Below are positions 6,515 to 7,412 of a DNA stretch of 7,412 nt, in pieces; positions within the stretch are counted from its first letter, which is position 1, and each line of letters starts with the position of its first letter. The notes under the pieces are model-generated. The model saw only the letters and a program-made list of their open reading frames with translations, had not been told where the DNA came from and did no database searches. Location of the stretch: NCBI GenBank assembly GCA_017475875.1, contig JAFVET010000218.1:1-7412 (forward strand), in the 5' to 3' direction. Position numbers and translations under genes: made by a program. Origin of the DNA: Candidatus Methanomethylophilaceae archaeon. GTDB lineage: Archaea > Thermoplasmatota > Thermoplasmata > Methanomassiliicoccales > Methanomethylophilaceae.

Positions 6515-6811
6515 TCAGAAGGGCCAGTAGGTCCAAACACCGTTGAAACCGTTGGTTGCGTAACAGCAACAGATACAGAGAACGACCACGGTACCGATGC
6601 AGCAGGCGTGCCATCCCCAGCTGTTGCAGACGCCTTTGTCGTTGCAGCAGGGATAGTTGCATTTGGAAGCTCCTTCGTGGTCACCCTTGTCGTAACGCTC
6701 GTTGTGGTCGTGATCCGGCAGACCCTCCATAGCAAAAGCAATGAACGCAGAGGGTGATTGCATCTTGTAAAGAGCTGTGAGCTCCTCGACCGACTGAGCA
6801 TCGTGAGACAT
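6515..6811 (-). CDS. Cysteine-rich small protein, candidate RiPP precursor peptide
   Basis: A 98-residue protein that I do not recognise from any named family. Residues 1-50 hold no cysteine: a helix-like stretch (SVEELTALYKMQSPSAFIAFAMEG) and then a His/Asp/Glu-rich stretch (LPDHDHNERYDKGDHEG). Residues 51-83 hold ten cysteines (51, 55, 56, 62, 70, 71, 79, 81, 82, 83), and the end is aromatic (GFNGVWTYWPF). This leader-plus-core split, next to a radical SAM/SPASM gene on the same strand, is how RiPP precursors look, for example those of sactipeptides and ranthipeptides. The ATG at 6811 is preferred over an in-frame ATG at 6862 because the latter falls at the TATA-like box, and GGCGG lies 6-7 nt before 6811. 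By hand count about two thirds of codons end in G or C. Alternative: an unmodified cysteine-rich membrane peptide, since residues 69-86 are hydrophobic. Confidence 0.72.
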   Translation of the reverse strand: MSHDAQSVEELTALYKMQSPSAFIAFAMEGLPDHDHNERYDKGDHEGASKCNYPCCNDKGVCNSWGWHACCIGTVVVLCICCCYATNGFNGVWTYWPF

Positions 6812-6862
6812 GGTATTCCGCCTGTCGGCCTGTGACCGACTTGATTCCCCTACCGATTGCAC

Positions 6863-6870
6863 ATATTTAA
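6863..6870 (-). promoter_or_regulatory. TATA-like box for the cysteine-rich peptide/radical SAM unit
   Basis: The - strand reads TTAAATAT, about 55 nt before the ATG at 6811. A transcript start near 6840 gives a leader of about 29 nt that contains GGCGG before the ATG. No other good box is seen before the radical SAM gene, so both genes probably share this promoter. Confidence 0.5.
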
Positions 6871-7094
6871 GAGTTTAGGGATTCAAAAACATACCCAGCC
6901 GAGAGGAAGAACGTCGACCGTATTGATGCAATCGGACACTACGCGACAAGTGCCAGAACCAAGGTTGCGGACCACTGGTCCCGTTGAATAACAACGAGTC
7001 GCCGGCCATCGTATCGACGTATGTCCATTCGTGAAAATTGGACGATGAATGTTAACCGTTACCAGCAAATAGTGGCTGCATCCTTTCTTCTCAC
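6871..7094. other. Intergenic stretch between divergent units
   Basis: No credible gene lies here; a TTG-started frame on the - strand (6883-7068) has no family features. Two small inverted repeats are visible: GGACC-act-GGTCC at 6969-6981, and GTCCATT/AATTGGAC at 7023-7043, a 7-bp stem with one bulged T and a 6-nt loop. Either might be an operator for one of the divergent genes. A convincing TATA box for the flavoprotein gene at 7104 was not found; AAATAG near 7068-7073 is a weak candidate. Confidence 0.3.
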
Positions 7095-7103
7095 GGGATA
7101 GAA

Positions 7104-7412
7104 ATGGTTGCGATACCCTCTAATGTGATCGACAAAATCAACGCCCAGGATTCCGTGAAAGTTCTCTGCACCGTGGATGCCTCTGGTCAGCCCCACTCCA
7201 TACCCGCCGGTTCCATAGGTGCCGCGGGACCCGACAAGATGCTCGTCGGGGAGATCCTCATGCACAAGGCGTCTGAGAACCTCAAGACCGCGAAGAAGGC
7301 CTCATTCCTCATCGTGAACAAGATGGAAGCCTACGAGATCGTGGTCGACAACCCCGTCCGCGTCTCCGAAGGCCCCATGCTCGACGAGCTCAACAAGATG
7401 CTCGCCGCCATC
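7104..7412 (+). CDS. Pyridoxamine 5'-phosphate oxidase-like flavoprotein (3' partial)
   Basis: An open frame of 103 codons runs from the ATG at 7104 off the end of the window. It begins MVAIPSNVIDKINAQDSVKVLCTVDASGQPHSIPAGSI (shown here only as key parts: VLCTVDASGQPHSIP, then KMLVGEILMHKASENL and KKASFLIVN). This is the split-barrel fold pattern of the pyridoxamine 5'-phosphate oxidase-like FMN-binding family: a strand ending in a D-x-x-G-x-P-H turn, then a strand and a K-x-x-N-L helix. These proteins bind FMN, or in some archaea F420, and mostly have unknown reactions; a true role in vitamin B6 synthesis is not implied. GGGA at 7095-7098 sits 5 nt before the ATG. It is divergent from the cysteine-rich peptide unit, and nothing visible ties it to that system. 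The C-terminal part is missing. Confidence 0.75.
   Translation, partial: MVAIPSNVIDKINAQDSVKVLCTVDASGQPHSIPAGSIGAAGPDKMLVGEILMHKASENLKTAKKASFLIVNKMEAYEIVVDNPVRVSEGPMLDELNKMLAAI

Noticed and set aside
6470..6757. A + strand frame of 95 codons with hydrophobic valine-rich stretches, antisense to the cysteine-rich gene
   Set aside because: It overlaps both the peptide and the start of the radical SAM gene, has no ribosome binding site or family features, and its valine richness mirrors the antisense of His/Asp/Asn codons. The - strand reading has a promoter, clear leader/core composition and a matching neighbour.
6812..6862. Longer start of the cysteine-rich gene at the ATG at 6862
   Set aside because: This ATG sits at the edge of the TATA-like box, so it would not be in the transcript; the added residues look like leader RNA rather than protein.
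6883..7068. A 61-codon - strand frame upstream of the peptide gene
   Set aside because: It starts with TTG, has no ribosome binding site and no recognisable features, and lies upstream of the promoter of the peptide unit.

Overview
The window looks like a compact piece of an archaeal chromosome, most likely a Thermoplasmatota methanogen of the Methanomassiliicoccales type. The support is indirect. Several genes have an AT-rich TATA-like box 25-35 nt upstream of their start, one gene looks leaderless, ribosome binding sites are of the GGTG/GGAG kind, genes are tightly packed with tail-to-tail overlaps, and none of the eight visible stop codons is TAG (seven TGA, one TAA). No rRNA, tRNA, CRISPR array, insertion sequence or attachment site was seen.

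Layout. (1) 1-349, + strand: the end of a YqfO/NIF3-insert-like protein, cut by the window edge. (2) 328-1976, - strand: a cation diffusion facilitator (CDF) metal transporter, followed by an unrecognised helical protein whose 3' end overlaps the first gene by 22 nt. (3) 1977-2246: a divergent promoter region. (4) 2247-3959, + strand: an NhaC-family Na+/H+ antiporter, followed by a small hairpin. (5) 4056-5371, + strand: a two-gene unit of MetA (homoserine O-acyltransferase, with the acetyl-CoA-type residue Glu111) and RidA (imine deaminase). (6) 5346-6811, - strand: a 98-residue cysteine-rich small protein followed 35 nt later by a radical SAM/SPASM protein whose 3' end overlaps ridA by 26 nt. 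(7) 6812-7103: an intergenic region with the promoter of the small gene. (8) 7104 to the end, + strand: the start of a pyridoxamine-phosphate-oxidase-like flavoprotein.

Most of the window is ordinary housekeeping: ion and metal homeostasis, methionine precursor synthesis and clean-up of reactive imines. The part that stands out is 5346-6811. A cysteine-free, charged N-terminal half, a C-terminal half with ten cysteines in 33 residues, and an adjacent peptide-modifying-type radical SAM enzyme with a full SPASM cysteine set make the standard two-gene core of a ribosomally synthesised, post-translationally modified peptide (RiPP) system. I do not recognise the precursor family. No transporter, protease or separate leader-binding protein is visible in the window, so the assignment is inference from architecture.
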